NCBI GenBank assembly: GCA_030765535.1
Contig: JAVCCH010000185.1
Location: 1-41,347, forward strand
Origin: Candidatus Tenebribacter davisii
GTDB taxonomy: Bacteria; Cloacimonadota; Cloacimonadia; Cloacimonadales; TCS61
Direction: 5' to 3'
DNA: 41,347 nucleotides
Shown here: positions 1 to 8,214 of the stretch, piece by piece
How the letters are laid out: each line of letters begins with the position of its first letter
Position numbering within the stretch: the stretch's first letter is position 1
Translations under genes and position numbers: made by a program
Notes under the pieces: model-generated
Seen by the model: the letters and a program-made list of their open reading frames with translations, nothing else
Databases searched by the model: none
Told to the model about the DNA's origin: nothing

Positions 1-575
1 AGGAAAGCTCCAATAGCAGCAATAAGTTTAATATCTCCTCCTCCAAGTCCATCTTTACCTGTTGTCTTCTGGAAGATAAAAGCAGTCCCAAAAAATAGTA
101 TAAAACCCGATAAAGAACCTATAACAGCTGAAATCCAACTAACATCCGTATTCGGAAGAATTGAAAAAATTAAACCAATTACAATTAATGGAATAGATAA
201 TTTATCAGGGATAATAGAATGATAAAGATCAATAAAGAATATGATCAAACCAAAAGAAATAAAAATTGCATATTTAAAAAACACAATCGAAAATTGCCCA
301 TTCTGACTGGTAAAGAGAAGTATCAGTAAAAGAGGAGTCAACAATTCAACTAGAAAATAGTGAAGATCAATTTTGACACCGCAATAAGCACATTTCCCTT
401 TTAAGAAGATATAGCTGATAATTGGAATATTATGGTAAGGTTTTATATGTGTTTTACAAAACGGGCAACTTGAATCAGGAAAAACAATTGATTTTTTCTT
501 TGGAATTCTATAGATACAGACATTAAAGAAACTTCCAAAGACTGCACCGAAAATAAAAATAAGAATATAAAACAT
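1..575 (-). CDS. pilD: Prepilin peptidase PilD (partial, C-terminus beyond window)
   Basis: This is a bifunctional inner-membrane aspartic peptidase and N-methyltransferase that removes the leader of type IV prepilins and methylates the new N-terminus. About 191 residues are visible. The protein starts MFYILIFIFGAVFGSFFNVC, the usual start of the family. Two CxxC pairs (C37/C40 and C62/C65) form the family's zinc site. A first catalytic Asp lies in a FIDLYHSIIPD segment, and the second lies in GGGDIKL right at the window edge. Several hydrophobic membrane segments are seen. The gene follows pilC and is the last pilus gene visible. No Shine-Dalgarno sequence precedes the ATG: the upstream bases are the T-tract of a strong hairpin (584-603). 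The start is nevertheless supported by family alignment. The identification is secure; only its expression is puzzling. Confidence 0.93.
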   Translation of the reverse strand, partial: MFYILIFIFGAVFGSFFNVCIYRIPKKKSIVFPDSSCPFCKTHIKPYHNIPIISYIFLKGKCAYCGVKIDLHYFLVELLTPLLLILLFTSQNGQFSIVFFKYAIFISFGLIIFFIDLYHSIIPDKLSIPLIVIGLIFSILPNTDVSWISAVIGSLSGFILFFGTAFIFQKTTGKDGLGGGDIKLIAAIGAF

Positions 576-603
576 AATAAAAAATGCCCGGTTACCCGGG
601 CAT
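572..603 (-). terminator. Intrinsic terminator between pilC and pilD
   Basis: A perfect 8-bp stem (584-591 paired with 596-603, ATGCCCGG/CCGGGCAT) with loop TTAC is followed on the minus strand by a T-run that runs into the pilD start codon. It lies 8 bp past the pilC stop. As a terminator it would close the main pilus transcript and limit read-through into pilD. Confidence 0.8.
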
Positions 604-611
604 AATTTGTT

Positions 612-1865
612 TTATTTCATTCCCGAACTGATAGCCAGTCCCAGGTTGAATACCGGCAAGTAAATAATTATGATGATATATCCTACCATGCCAGCCATTA
701 AAATGATCATCATAGGCTCAATAAGTGACGTAAGCCGGTCAATAACTGAATCAACCAGTTTTTGATGGAACTCTGCTGCTTTTTTAAGAAGACTATCCAT
801 CTCACCAGTCTCTTCACCAGTTGAAATAAGCTGCAGAAGAGTTGATGGGAAAACCTTTGTTTTCTTAAAAGCTCCCGCCACGGTATAACCCTCTTTTACT
901 AATACTCTGGCTTGCCTGCAACCCTTTTCTATAACTGCATTCTGAACAACTTTCTCAACCAGTTCCATTGTATCCATAATTGGGACACCAGCATACATTA
1001 GAATGCTGAAAGTTCTTGCAAATTTACTCATGATGGAGTTTTCTAATAAATTACCTACCACTGGTAATTTTAGAAGAACGCGATCTACTATATAATGACC
1101 CCTTTCTGAAAGATAGAAAAGGAAAAACGCCATCAGCAATGCTAATACACCAAGTCCTGTAAAGAACACATTCTCACGCACAACATTACTAATTGCAATT
1201 GCAGCAACTGTTGGCGCCGGAAGATCAGCATTGAAAGATTCATAAACACCGGCGAACATGGGAATAATAAAATAGAACAATCCCCAAATCACAATAGCAA
1301 GAAAGACTAAAATGAATATTGGGTATGAAAGGGCTGACCCTACTTTTCTACGAGTATCTTCTATCTTCTCCAAATATGTTGCCAGCTCATCAAGCACAGT
1401 ATGAAGTGTACCGGAAACTTCTCCAGCTTTTACAAGTGCAATATATAAAGAGTTAAAAACACCTGGATGAAGTTCCATAGATTCGGATAAGCTATATCCT
1501 TTTTTAATGTCATTCGATAATTTGAGTAGAACTTTCTTAAATCTTTTATTCTTCTCTTCTCTTGCCAGGTTAGTTAACGATTTCTCAATAGTTAATCCTG
1601 CTGAAAACATAGTTGCAAGTTGACGAGTAAAGAATACAAGAATCTTTAAGCTTACTCCGGTTCGAATTTTATAAATAGTAAGCATTATCTTATCGAGCAT
1701 CGACAATTTTCCACTGAATGCTCCTTCTTTTCCCGGTTTTACCGAGATAATAATACTTCCTTCTCTTGTTAATTTATCAACAGCTTCATCCATGGTAGAC
1801 GCTTTCATTGTACCTTCTACACGAAGCCCTTTGACATCTTTAATTATATACTGAAAAACTGCCAT
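612..1865 (-). CDS. pilC: Type IV pilus inner-membrane platform protein PilC (GspF family)
   Basis: PilC is the polytopic inner-membrane platform on which the PilB and PilT motors act to add or remove pilin subunits. The 417 residues have the expected length. An N-terminal cytoplasmic segment is followed by two GspF domains: the first around residues 70-195, with LATMFSAGLTIEKSL and a YPIFILVFLAIVIWGLFYFI membrane span, and the second around 275-400, with the parallel motif FSILMYAGVPIMDTM and a C-terminal IEPMMIILMAGMVGYIIIII span. Each GspF repeat carries the expected GEVSG or GEETG motif (KAGEVSGTLH; STGEETGEMD). The start at 1865 has an AAGGAA ribosome site. It sits 25 bp after pilB and belongs to the same operon. 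Confidence 0.95.
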   Translation of the reverse strand: MAVFQYIIKDVKGLRVEGTMKASTMDEAVDKLTREGSIIISVKPGKEGAFSGKLSMLDKIMLTIYKIRTGVSLKILVFFTRQLATMFSAGLTIEKSLTNLAREEKNKRFKKVLLKLSNDIKKGYSLSESMELHPGVFNSLYIALVKAGEVSGTLHTVLDELATYLEKIEDTRRKVGSALSYPIFILVFLAIVIWGLFYFIIPMFAGVYESFNADLPAPTVAAIAISNVVRENVFFTGLGVLALLMAFFLFYLSERGHYIVDRVLLKLPVVGNLLENSIMSKFARTFSILMYAGVPIMDTMELVEKVVQNAVIEKGCRQARVLVKEGYTVAGAFKKTKVFPSTLLQLISTGEETGEMDSLLKKAAEFHQKLVDSVIDRLTSLIEPMMIILMAGMVGYIIIIIYLPVFNLGLAISSGMK

Positions 1866-1890
1866 ATTATTTCCTTATTACTTAACGAAT

Positions 1891-3600
1891 TTATTCATCA
1901 GAAACAGTTAATTTAATAACCTCACTGATTGTTGTTAATCCTTGTTTCATTTTATCGATACCACTAGCATGTAGTGAATGCATCCCATTCCTGAGTGCTG
2001 CGTCACGTATTACATCCTGATTCTCTTCCGCGAAGATAAGTTTTCTGACCTCTGAATTTACTTCAATGATCTCAAAGATACCTGTCCTGCCGGAGAATCC
2101 AGTATTATTACAATGTACACAGCCCTTACCCTTTTTAAATGTGATCTCTTTTGCCTCTTCCTTTGTAATTCCAGCAGCAATAAGTTCTGCATCTGTAGGT
2201 GTGTAATCTCCGATACAATTTGTACAGATCTTACGAACCAAACGCTGTGCTAAAACAAGATTCAAAGAAGAAGCAACCAGATATGCTGGAATACCGATAT
2301 CTACAAGACGAGTAATAGTTGAAGGTGCATCATTTGCATGAAGTGTTGTAAAAACAAGGTGACCGGTAAGCGAGAACTTAATGGCAATATCAGCGGTTTC
2401 TTCATCACGTATCTCACCAATAAGAACGATATCAGGGTCTTGACGTAAAACTGAGCGCAGAGCTCTTCCAAAAGTTAGTCCTATTTTTTCTTTGGCTTCA
2501 ATTTGTGTAATTCCATCAAGCCTGTATTCCACTGGATCTTCAACGGTTACAATATTATTTTCGATATTTTTTATCTCTTTTAAGCCTGCGTGAAGAGTGG
2601 TCGATTTACCACTACCAGTTGGTCCTGACACAATTGTAATTCCATACGGTCGTTTGATCCATTTATGAAAAATATCTAGATCTGATTGTGAAAAACCAAG
2701 AGTAGTTAAACTGAAACCAAATTCTCCTTTATCAAGCAGACGCATCACGACTTTTTCCCCGGTTACTGTAGGTGCAATAGAAACCCTTACATCCACGCTT
2801 TTCACGGATGTTTTAAGAGATATATGACCATCCTGGGGCAATCTTCGTTCTGCGATATTCAATTTTGACATCACTTTAATAAGTGAAACCATTCCTGCGT
2901 GAAGTCCAATAGGAGGTGACATTACTTCACGTAAAGCCCCATCTATTCTAAATCTCACTCTTGTATTATTGGTAAGCGGCTCTATATGTATATCCGTAGT
3001 ATTTGATTTTATTGCTTCAGTAATGATAAGATTCACAAGTTTTACAACTGGTGCATCTGCATCAGCTTTATTATCTATAGTGATCTCATTTTCATCTTCA
3101 TCAACAGCAACAAATTCAAAATTACCTACAGCATCTTCCACTTGCGAAGATGTACGAATACCCTTATAATACTTTTCAAGAGTATCCGAGAGAACCGAAT
3201 CACCAATAAGCATTGGAATTATATTCAAGCTTAAAAGTTTTTGTAAACTATCCTGTATAACGATATTATCAGGATCTGTCATTGCTATTATCATGGAATT
3301 TTCTTTTTTATGAATAGCAATAACTCTATTCTCTACAGCAAAAGGTTCAGGGATAAGTTTTACAACATTAGGATCAAGTTCAAGAAGTTCATCTTCTTTA
3401 ATTATTTCATATTCAAGTTGAAGATGTAATGCATCCAAAAGATCTTTTTCGGATACATATCCCAGCTTTAATAATGTTTCTCCTAATTTCAAACCAAAAT
3501 TCTTTTGCTTGAGTACTGCCTCGTTTACTTGTTGCTCCGTTGCAGTACCAAGGTGAACAAATACCTCACCTATTCTAGCAAATTGGGGATTAAAACTCAT
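1891..3600 (-). CDS. pilB: Type IV pilus assembly ATPase PilB (GspE family) with N-terminal MshEN domain
   Basis: PilB is a cytoplasmic hexameric ATPase that powers pilus extension. In 569 residues the order is an MshEN/T2SSE_N domain (about 5-150), a linker, then the GspE ATPase core. Visible landmarks are the Walker A loop GPTGSGKST (326-334), the Asp/His boxes, the Walker B segment DPDIVLIGEIRD (388-399), and a zinc-binding tetracysteine (C459, C462, C494, C497) typical of PilB/GspE and absent from PilT. The N-terminus carries two consecutive 24-residue motifs, R9 to Q32 and K38 to Q61, each of the form (R/K)(I/L)GExxxxLG...Q. These match the pattern known to bind c-di-GMP in MshE-type ATPases. 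The gene lies between the Ig-like lipoprotein gene and pilC. Confidence 0.96.
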   Translation of the reverse strand: MSFNPQFARIGEVFVHLGTATEQQVNEAVLKQKNFGLKLGETLLKLGYVSEKDLLDALHLQLEYEIIKEDELLELDPNVVKLIPEPFAVENRVIAIHKKENSMIIAMTDPDNIVIQDSLQKLLSLNIIPMLIGDSVLSDTLEKYYKGIRTSSQVEDAVGNFEFVAVDEDENEITIDNKADADAPVVKLVNLIITEAIKSNTTDIHIEPLTNNTRVRFRIDGALREVMSPPIGLHAGMVSLIKVMSKLNIAERRLPQDGHISLKTSVKSVDVRVSIAPTVTGEKVVMRLLDKGEFGFSLTTLGFSQSDLDIFHKWIKRPYGITIVSGPTGSGKSTTLHAGLKEIKNIENNIVTVEDPVEYRLDGITQIEAKEKIGLTFGRALRSVLRQDPDIVLIGEIRDEETADIAIKFSLTGHLVFTTLHANDAPSTITRLVDIGIPAYLVASSLNLVLAQRLVRKICTNCIGDYTPTDAELIAAGITKEEAKEITFKKGKGCVHCNNTGFSGRTGIFEIIEVNSEVRKLIFAEENQDVIRDAALRNGMHSLHASGIDKMKQGLTTISEVIKLTVSDE

Positions 3601-3621
3601 TTAATTTTCTCCCTACTAATC

Positions 3622-5082
3622 TTAGTATCTTCTCAGGATAATTGTAACCTGATTAGATGTATTGGTTCCAAGTATTTGAGCTGTTACTACACCAGTAGTT
3701 GTTCCTGGCGGAGATGGAATAGGCTCTGGACATTCTAGAATATTGAATTCAACTTCTTTGTCCAGTCTACCATGCTCACCATTTACAATACCAGTTAAAC
3801 CTGTATAAGGATCGCCGGTATCTGGAGGAGATGGTTGTTGTGGCTGACCTAAAGTTGAGGAGAATAATACTTCCTGATTATCTATAGGATTATTCTGACC
3901 GTCTTTTACAGTAAGCCTGATCTCTGTTGACTGATCAGCTGGAGTAGGTCCCCACCAGTCAATATGGATCGGAACAGCTGCAATGTCTATTGTAGGGAAT
4001 TGAAGCGGGAGAATAAGTTCTCCTTCAAAAATATCACCTAGTCCGGTCTCAATTCTTACAGCAACGGCATCATTTGTATGAGAACCATTATAATTTAAAT
4101 ATGAGTAAGCCACACCTGCCAGAGAATCTCCCATAGCATTTAGATTATTTACGTAAGCTGCTGCTACAACTGATGCCCATTCAGGTTCTTCTGGAAGTGA
4201 GAAATAAACAGCTGTTCCAGCAGCAACAGGGTTACCTTCAATATCATTTAGAAGTGCAGAGATCTGAACTTTCCACATACCGCTACCCATATCTGTTCCA
4301 CTGCTATGACCACCTATACCAAATTCTACTGTATGAGTGAAACCGCTGGCAACAACTATATTAGATTTGCTTGAGCTTATCAATGCACCTTCAAGTGTTC
4401 GGGTTGAAACACGGCATGTAACAATACCAGAATGTCCCCCGCTATTGATATTAACAGAAGCTTTTCCGGCAATTGAATAAGTACTGTCACTTAATCCAAT
4501 ATTATTAATATTTGTACCATCTGGTGCATATAGAAGCTCAAACAGAACATTTTTTGGTTGTGTGATCAATTGGCCTGAACTATCGTAAAGACTTGCTACA
4601 AGCTCAAATGTCTCCATTCCTCCAGTTCCCTGAACACTAATCTGAACTTGCTCAGATACATCAAATCCGATAGAACTAACATCTTGAGGAGGTACACCAT
4701 CAACATAAATCTCGATCGATTCTGATACACTTCCTACGATCGCTTCAATAGTAGCCATTCCAAAAGAGTTACCATCATGAAATTTAACCGTAGCAAGACC
4801 ACTACTATCAGTAATAGCTTCAGCTGGAGTTAGATAACCAATATTAGATTTAAATTGAACTTCTTGACCGAATACAGCAAAATTATCACTATCTTTTACC
4901 ATAACCTGAATTGTAGCATATGTCATTTCATCACCATCCGAATAGATAACTGTAACATCTGAATTCATACTGGTAATTGTGTAGTCTAAAGGATCTACAA
5001 TTCTATTATCACAAGCTGTAATTAATAGACCAATAGCTATAAAACTAACAACAAGAGATAATATCAATTTTGAATATTTCAT
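3622..5082 (-). CDS. Lipoprotein with invasin-like (Big_1) Ig domains, encoded in the pilus operon
   Basis: This 486-residue predicted lipoprotein has a signal peptide ending in lipobox ITAC, with lipidated Cys24. Residues about 40-130 resemble a bacterial Ig-like Big_1 (invasin/intimin) repeat: a VMVKDSDNFAVFGQEVQF strand pair followed by a DSSGLATVKFHDG turn. Later segments repeat the scheme (GTAVYFSLPEE with DSLAGVAYS; NNPIDNQEVLFSSTLG near 390-410), suggesting three or more tandem beta-sandwich domains. The start codon overlaps the stop of pilQ by one base (TAATG), so translation is coupled to the secretin. No pilotin (PilF/PilW) family match is evident. Its position between pilQ and pilB suggests a role at the outer membrane, such as secretin support or a surface adhesin. 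That role is inference. Confidence 0.8.
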   Translation of the reverse strand: MKYSKLILSLVVSFIAIGLLITACDNRIVDPLDYTITSMNSDVTVIYSDGDEMTYATIQVMVKDSDNFAVFGQEVQFKSNIGYLTPAEAITDSSGLATVKFHDGNSFGMATIEAIVGSVSESIEIYVDGVPPQDVSSIGFDVSEQVQISVQGTGGMETFELVASLYDSSGQLITQPKNVLFELLYAPDGTNINNIGLSDSTYSIAGKASVNINSGGHSGIVTCRVSTRTLEGALISSSKSNIVVASGFTHTVEFGIGGHSSGTDMGSGMWKVQISALLNDIEGNPVAAGTAVYFSLPEEPEWASVVAAAYVNNLNAMGDSLAGVAYSYLNYNGSHTNDAVAVRIETGLGDIFEGELILPLQFPTIDIAAVPIHIDWWGPTPADQSTEIRLTVKDGQNNPIDNQEVLFSSTLGQPQQPSPPDTGDPYTGLTGIVNGEHGRLDKEVEFNILECPEPIPSPPGTTTGVVTAQILGTNTSNQVTIILRRY

Positions 5083-6491
5083 TATTCCTCCACTTCCTGA
5101 GTTTCTTCAGAATCTTTTTCCTGGATCAATCTCTTTTCAAGTTTCTCATCAATATCGAAATTTAAATTAACATTTTCAAAAGTTACAACATGAGGAGTTA
5201 TCTCAATAATAAGATCTGTTTTTTCAAGAAGTTTAACTTTATGCTGGAATAATTTTCCAATAAAAGGAATTGAACCAAGAATTGGAACTTTGTTTACAGT
5301 TGTTGACATAGATGTGCTTAAAAGTCCACCAACAATTATCTTTTGTCCATCAGGAACTGTTACAGTAGAAGTAATTCTTCTGATCTTAGTTCTTGGAATG
5401 TAACCACCGACCAATTCCATTACTGAGCTAACTTCCGGCTCGATCTTAGTTGTGATCTGACCTTCAGAATTAACAGTAGGTCTAACTTTAAGCTTGATTC
5501 CAACTTCTTCTCTTTCTACCTGGATCTGTTTCTCGTTATCTTCAGCAATATAAGGTACAACTTCACCAATATGTATTTCAGCTTCTTCACCATTCAGGGC
5601 AGTAATTCTGGTATCTGTAAGAAGTTTAGCTGCATTATTTTGCAATAACCAGTCTATTGTTATATCAAAAGCAGTAAGCTGGCGACTGAATTTGCCAATA
5701 TCAGCCAACTCTTCCATTCTTTGAAAATATTGATCTTCAGGAATTTGACCGAAGGGTGAGAGGTCTCCGTAAGGAAGATCACCTGCGTCATCTGTAAAGT
5801 TATATGGCAAACCTGTTCCATTAGCACTTTTTGCATCTTCAGCCAGTATAGTTGTAAGACTGTTTAACTTAGACCAGTCAATACCATATTTTTCAGCTTC
5901 GGTAACAGATATTTCAATAAGTCTTGCCTGGATCTCGATCTGTTTCTGTGGAACATCAATTTCTTCAATTCTATTACTGATCTCAGCAAAAGTTTCAGGA
6001 TTTGCTCTAATCAGAATTGCATTTTGACCTTCTATCGCAACAGACTCACCCGGCATAATTTTGAGTGCATTTACAATCTTATTTACATCAACATAATTAA
6101 GGTTAAGAACGTAAGTTCTTTCACCTATCTCTTCTTCGATCCTGGCTCTTTCACCAACAATAAATGTCTTTTCTCCAACTAAACGATAAGATAGTCCAAT
6201 AGATTTTACAACAAGTGCTAAAGCTTGTTCTATTGGAACTTCGTTAAGTTGAATAGTGATCTTTTTCTCTTCTGCTTTTTCATCTTTTGTGGTTGTGTCC
6301 ATTGCTAAAACAATGTTACAATTGCTTAATCTCGCCATTGTTGAAATGATAGTTGAGATAGATGCATCCTCTGCGTTAATTGTGATCTTATTTGCTAATA
6401 GATTTTCTCCCTCTGCTGCAAATAAATTCACAGATAACAATACCATTACAGTTAATGACAATAAAAGTAATTTAATGTTATTGATTTTCAT
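5082..6491 (-). CDS. pilQ: Type IV pilus secretin PilQ (GspD/PulD family)
   Basis: PilQ is the outer-membrane multimeric channel through which the pilus exits. It has 469 residues with a signal peptide (1-25, ending LFAAE). A short N0/STN domain (about 33-112) contains ITINAEDASISTIIS and VPIEQALALVVKSIGLSYR. One N1/KH-type domain (about 125-185) and the C-terminal secretin domain (about 186-435) follow, with characteristic VPDGQKIIVGGLL and VPILGSIPFIGKLF motifs and an ending like other secretins (TDLIIEITPHVV). It is shorter than proteobacterial PilQ (often 700 or more residues) and has no visible AMIN domains, so peptidoglycan anchoring may be provided by another protein. It lies downstream of the PilP-like gene (15-bp gap) and overlaps the lipoprotein gene by 1 bp. 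Confidence 0.94.
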   Translation of the reverse strand: MKINNIKLLLLSLTVMVLLSVNLFAAEGENLLANKITINAEDASISTIISTMARLSNCNIVLAMDTTTKDEKAEEKKITIQLNEVPIEQALALVVKSIGLSYRLVGEKTFIVGERARIEEEIGERTYVLNLNYVDVNKIVNALKIMPGESVAIEGQNAILIRANPETFAEISNRIEEIDVPQKQIEIQARLIEISVTEAEKYGIDWSKLNSLTTILAEDAKSANGTGLPYNFTDDAGDLPYGDLSPFGQIPEDQYFQRMEELADIGKFSRQLTAFDITIDWLLQNNAAKLLTDTRITALNGEEAEIHIGEVVPYIAEDNEKQIQVEREEVGIKLKVRPTVNSEGQITTKIEPEVSSVMELVGGYIPRTKIRRITSTVTVPDGQKIIVGGLLSTSMSTTVNKVPILGSIPFIGKLFQHKVKLLEKTDLIIEITPHVVTFENVNLNFDIDEKLEKRLIQEKDSEETQEVEE

Positions 6492-6506
6492 ACATTCTCC
6501 TTTATA

Positions 6507-7055
6507 TTACCAATTATATTTTTTATCTGGTGAAGCTTCATTTTCATTTTGAATTGCGGTTGGTTTTTCCGGAAGTTTTTGGAGTTTAAGAACATTGTCT
6601 ACTCCTTTATAGGAATAAACAATTTCTCCCTGACGGATATCTTTGATTATTCCATAATAGAAACTATCACCAATTTCATAAAGTTTAGTTTTACCTTTAT
6701 GAGAAATGGCAGCTCTTTTTCTTCCAATTTCAGGAACAATGGTTGTCTCCAGACGAACCATACTTTCTACTTCGAGTCTCCATTGTTTTTCCAGATCTTT
6801 TATTGTTTTTACGATCAAATTTTGTTCAAGAGGGTCCTTGGTAACAGTAAACACAAATTCTTTTCTATCATTAATAGAATGCTCGATATTCTGGATCTGA
6901 TTGAACAAATCTTCGCTTAATGCCAATTTTTTATACTTAGATTCTACTGGAATTACCTTTGCCTTTTGATAAAGACTATTGCATTTAACACCAAGCACTA
7001 TAAGGAGAATTACAATCAAGGCAATAACTAGATCTTTTAAATATTTATCTTCCAT
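6507..7055 (-). CDS. pilP: PilP/GspC-like alignment-complex protein
   Basis: This 182-residue protein has one N-terminal transmembrane helix (about 8-24) and a periplasmic domain. Residues about 110-160 carry the PilP/GspC homology-region pattern: GRKRAAISHKGKTKLYEIGD followed by two short strands and LKLQKLPEKP. In the family, this domain binds the N-domain of the secretin and links it to PilM/N/O. Unlike classical PilP it has no proper lipobox (the local sequence is VLGVKCNS), so it appears membrane-anchored like GspC. The position between pilO and pilQ and the 1-bp TAATG overlap with pilO support the assignment more strongly than sequence alone. Confidence 0.8.
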   Translation of the reverse strand: MEDKYLKDLVIALIVILLIVLGVKCNSLYQKAKVIPVESKYKKLALSEDLFNQIQNIEHSINDRKEFVFTVTKDPLEQNLIVKTIKDLEKQWRLEVESMVRLETTIVPEIGRKRAAISHKGKTKLYEIGDSFYYGIIKDIRQGEIVYSYKGVDNVLKLQKLPEKPTAIQNENEASPDKKYNW

Positions 7056-7615
7056 TATAATTCCTCCTTGATGATCTTAAAGACTGAAATTTCAAAAGTA
7101 ACTTTATACCTTGTATCAAGTAGTTCAATTGAGTCGGTATTCTTATCTTCCTGCTTCGGTCTCACATCAAGAGTATTTATTTTAAGTATATGATCGAATG
7201 ATTCTAATTCCGATAGGAATTGCCCCATTTGTACAAATGTCGTAACTACCGAAAGTGTATATTTTTGTTCAACAAGATGTGATTTTTCAGAAGCGACAAC
7301 CTTTGGTGAAATAGAATCAATTGAGATTTCATATTTATCAGCCAGGTCAGCTAATTTTTTAATAAAGGTATTAACTTCATCAATCTCAAATTTATCATTA
7401 GTTGTCATACTCTCCATAATAATCTTAGAAACTTGCTGAAGTTGATCATTAATAACTTTAGCACTATTCAATTTTTCCTGTTCTATTTTAATTTCTTTAT
7501 CATAACTATTTATCTTATGGATCTTGGCCTTAACACTGCTTGTGCTGAAATAAAAGAAACACATGGTACTCAAGATCATCACAAACAATAAGAGGAGATA
7601 TCTTTGCTTCATCAT
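7055..7615 (-). CDS. pilO: Type IV pilus inner-membrane protein PilO
   Basis: This is a 186-residue bitopic protein: a short cytoplasmic tail, a transmembrane helix at about 6-24, a coiled-coil segment (about 30-70), and a ferredoxin-like periplasmic domain, the usual PilO plan. Motifs such as LADKYEISIDSISPK and FVQMGQFLSELESFDHILKINTLDV match the PilO consensus. PilO pairs with PilN to form the inner-membrane alignment complex. Its start overlaps the pilN stop (ATGATG over TGA, 4 bp), so coupled translation and near 1:1 synthesis with PilN are likely. Two adjacent ATG codons are possible starts; the first is used here. Confidence 0.87.
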   Translation of the reverse strand: MMKQRYLLLLFVMILSTMCFFYFSTSSVKAKIHKINSYDKEIKIEQEKLNSAKVINDQLQQVSKIIMESMTTNDKFEIDEVNTFIKKLADLADKYEISIDSISPKVVASEKSHLVEQKYTLSVVTTFVQMGQFLSELESFDHILKINTLDVRPKQEDKNTDSIELLDTRYKVTFEISVFKIIKEEL

Positions 7616-8211
7616 TTTTTACCTCCTTTTCCCGTATAGCTCTTTGATATACAGTCGATCTGGAATCGAAGGATATCAACATCTTTTTCCTTATCTTTAC
7701 TGGATTTTACAAATTGAATTTCAGGGAAATCAGTACTGATCTGTTCATTATTTTTCAATTCAGAAATAAAATCATTGATCAGATCAAATTCTTTTAAATC
7801 TCTATCCAGGCGGGTTATGCCAAAAAGACTTAGTTTGTTATTCTTGAATGAGAAATAAGTAATAGCAATTTGATCCGTTGTCTTCTCAGATAAAGCTACC
7901 AGTTTTTGAGTCCAAAAGATTCTTTCAGAACTAATACTGGCAAGTCTTGTAAGATCTTTAGATGAAAGAAATTCTCCACTCACCTGGTAAGTTTTGATCT
8001 CATCACGAATACTATTCAATAGTATACTTCTATGCTTAATTTTCGAACTCAGATTTTCACTAATGAAGATTGAAATTATTGTTGCAATAATAAATATCAC
8101 TGCATAACTTATAGCTGAAGCTTTAAATGTTCTCTTTTCAGATTCGGCTTTTTGTTTTAGTTCACCGAATTTATTAAGATTTATTGCGAAGTAAAATGTA
8201 TTCATTGTCAC
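7612..8211 (-). CDS. pilN: Type IV pilus inner-membrane protein PilN
   Basis: This 199-residue bitopic protein has a cytoplasmic N-terminus with a short motif (FYFAINLNKFGELKQK) in the place of the INL(L/x)P-like PilM-binding segment. A transmembrane helix (about 31-51), a coiled region and a periplasmic alpha/beta domain follow. PilN docks on cytoplasmic PilM through its N-terminus and dimerises with PilO. The gene is 3 bp from pilM and ends in TGA inside the pilO start, which shows that TGA is a true stop in this genome. Sequence conservation in PilN is low, so the order M-N-O-P carries much of the weight. Confidence 0.86.
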   Translation of the reverse strand: MTMNTFYFAINLNKFGELKQKAESEKRTFKASAISYAVIFIIATIISIFISENLSSKIKHRSILLNSIRDEIKTYQVSGEFLSSKDLTRLASISSERIFWTQKLVALSEKTTDQIAITYFSFKNNKLSLFGITRLDRDLKEFDLINDFISELKNNEQISTDFPEIQFVKSSKDKEKDVDILRFQIDCISKSYTGKGGKK

Positions 8212-8214
8212 TCC

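Noticed and set aside
6549-6920. 123-codon open frame on the plus strand
   Set aside because: It lies antisense to the PilP-like gene and is Phe-rich as expected from reversed Lys/Glu codons; it is not a gene.
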